From NCBI GenBank assembly GCA_020431945.1, contig JAGQHH010000193.1, positions 1 through 6,216 on the forward strand: 6,216 bases of DNA, in the 5' to 3' direction. The stretch is from Cyanobacteria bacterium HKST-UBA02. Its GTDB lineage: Bacteria > Cyanobacteriota > Vampirovibrionia > Obscuribacterales > Obscuribacteraceae. Shown in pieces: positions 5,394 through 6,216 of this stretch; the stretch's first letter is position 1; each line of letters opens with the position of its first letter. The notes under the pieces are model-generated. The model did not search any database, was not told the DNA's origin, and was given only the letters and a program-made list of their open reading frames with translations. The translations under genes were made by a program, and so were the position numbers.

Positions 5394-6216
5394 ATGAGCA
5401 TGTTCTGTTATCAGTGCGAGCAAACGTCCCAGTGTACCGCCTGCACCACCATGGGGGTTTGCGGCAAAACGCCTGAGACAGCTATTCTCCAGGACGTCAT
5501 GGTCTACCTCGCCAAAGGCATATCGCAATATGCCAACCGCGCCCGGAAGCTCGGCAAAACCGATTCTTCGGTAGACAGCTTGACCCTGGAGTCATTGTTC
5601 ATGACCCTGACCAATGTCAATTTCGACGAAGGGGAGCATGTCTCCTATATCAACGACAAGATGCTCCCGGCACTGGAAAAAGCCAGAGCCATGTATCTGG
5701 AAGCCTGCTCGCAAAAGGGCATGCAAGCCGAGACTCTCACCGGTCCTGCTTCCTGGGATCACAAGAAAAGCCGGGATCAGCTACTCGAGTTCGGACAGAC
5801 CATCTCGATAGTCCAGCGGGCTGCTAAAACCGATGCCGATATAGTTTCGCTTCAAGAGCTACTCACCTACGGCGTCAAAGGGCTGGCCGCCTATGCGCAC
5901 CACGCTCAGCTCCTGGGCTACACGGACGAGTCGATCTATGAATTCGTGCACCGCTCTTTCGACTACCTCACCGGTGCCGACCAGAAAGCGTCCGAGCTCC
6001 TCGCCCTCTGCCTGGAAGCCGGCAAAACCAACCTGACCGTGATGGAGCTTCTCGATCGCGCTCATACAGACACCTTCGGGCATCCGGTGCCGACCGTGGT
6101 CCGCACCACCCATATAAAAGGCAAAGCCATTCTCGTCTCCGGTCACGATCTCAAGTCTCTATATGAGTTATTGGTCCAGACCGAGGGCAAAGGCATCAAT
6201 GTCTACACCCACGGCG
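5394..6216 (+). CDS. hcp: Hybrid-cluster protein / hydroxylamine reductase Hcp, N-terminal 274 residues (cut by window edge)
   Basis: Hcp is a cytoplasmic Fe-S protein that reduces hydroxylamine in vitro and acts in nitric oxide detoxification and protein S-nitrosylation in E. coli. The N-terminus carries C5-x2-C8-x8-C17-x5-C23, the spacing of the class I proteins of anaerobes that bind a [4Fe-4S] cluster, followed by GKTPETAILQD. Further family motifs are YGVKGLAAYAHHA, TFGHPVPTVV and SGHDLKSLYELL. His251 corresponds to hybrid-cluster ligand His244 of Desulfovibrio; the Glu268 equivalent would be residue 275, of which only the first base (G) is in the window, right after YTHG. The remaining ligands (Cys, Glu, Lys) lie beyond the edge. 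An extra cysteine, C14, sits inside the N-terminal motif. The start is set by AGGAG 8 nt upstream. The upstream neighbour is GNAT B, 134 bp away on the same strand. Confidence 0.96.
   Translation, partial: MSMFCYQCEQTSQCTACTTMGVCGKTPETAILQDVMVYLAKGISQYANRARKLGKTDSSVDSLTLESLFMTLTNVNFDEGEHVSYINDKMLPALEKARAMYLEACSQKGMQAETLTGPASWDHKKSRDQLLEFGQTISIVQRAAKTDADIVSLQELLTYGVKGLAAYAHHAQLLGYTDESIYEFVHRSFDYLTGADQKASELLALCLEAGKTNLTVMELLDRAHTDTFGHPVPTVVRTTHIKGKAILVSGHDLKSLYELLVQTEGKGINVYTHG

Overview
The window reads as bacterial chromosomal DNA: moderately GC-rich, densely coding, with AAGGAG/AGGAG-type ribosome binding sites and two perfect TATAAT -10 elements. It holds five protein genes, two of them cut by the window edges. 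No tRNA, rRNA, CRISPR array, insertion sequence or phage gene was seen. The lineage cannot be fixed from this piece. A membrane-anchored Hanks-type Ser/Thr kinase, a phosphoketolase-family protein and a hybrid-cluster protein together would fit a Melainabacteria/Obscuribacterales-like or other facultatively anaerobic bacterium, but that is only a guess.

Layout. (1) 1-1624, minus strand: Ser/Thr protein kinase with a cysteine-rich N-terminus, a cytoplasmic kinase domain, one membrane helix and the start of an extracytoplasmic helical region; the C-terminus is off the left edge. (2) 1625-1770: divergent control region with a TTGACA-type kinase promoter on the minus strand, and on the plus strand a TATAAT promoter followed by a perfect 8+3+8 bp dyad. 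(3) 1771-2247, plus: GNAT acetyltransferase A, 158 residues. (4) 2244-4571, minus: a 775-residue phosphoketolase-family protein, convergent with GNAT A; the two stop codons share the tetranucleotide CTAG. (5) 4572-4782: second divergent control region, with a TATAAT element inside a 16 bp imperfect inverted repeat. (6) 4783-5259, plus: GNAT acetyltransferase B, also 158 residues and a clear paralogue of GNAT A. (7) 5260-5393: intergenic, with a small palindrome and a good ribosome binding site. (8) 5394-6216, plus: the first 274 codons of hcp (hybrid-cluster protein / hydroxylamine reductase).

The most interesting item is the phosphoketolase-like gene. The reading frame is intact over its full length and the scaffold is plainly phosphoketolase, yet most residues known to carry out catalysis and bind phosphate in characterised enzymes are replaced, including the glutamate that activates thiamine diphosphate. 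It looks like a maintained pseudoenzyme or a repurposed ThDP protein rather than a decaying gene. It sits between two paralogous acetyltransferases, each with a dyad at its own promoter. Phosphoketolases make acetyl phosphate and GNATs use acetyl-CoA, so a link through acetyl metabolism or protein acetylation is conceivable, but this is inference from position only.
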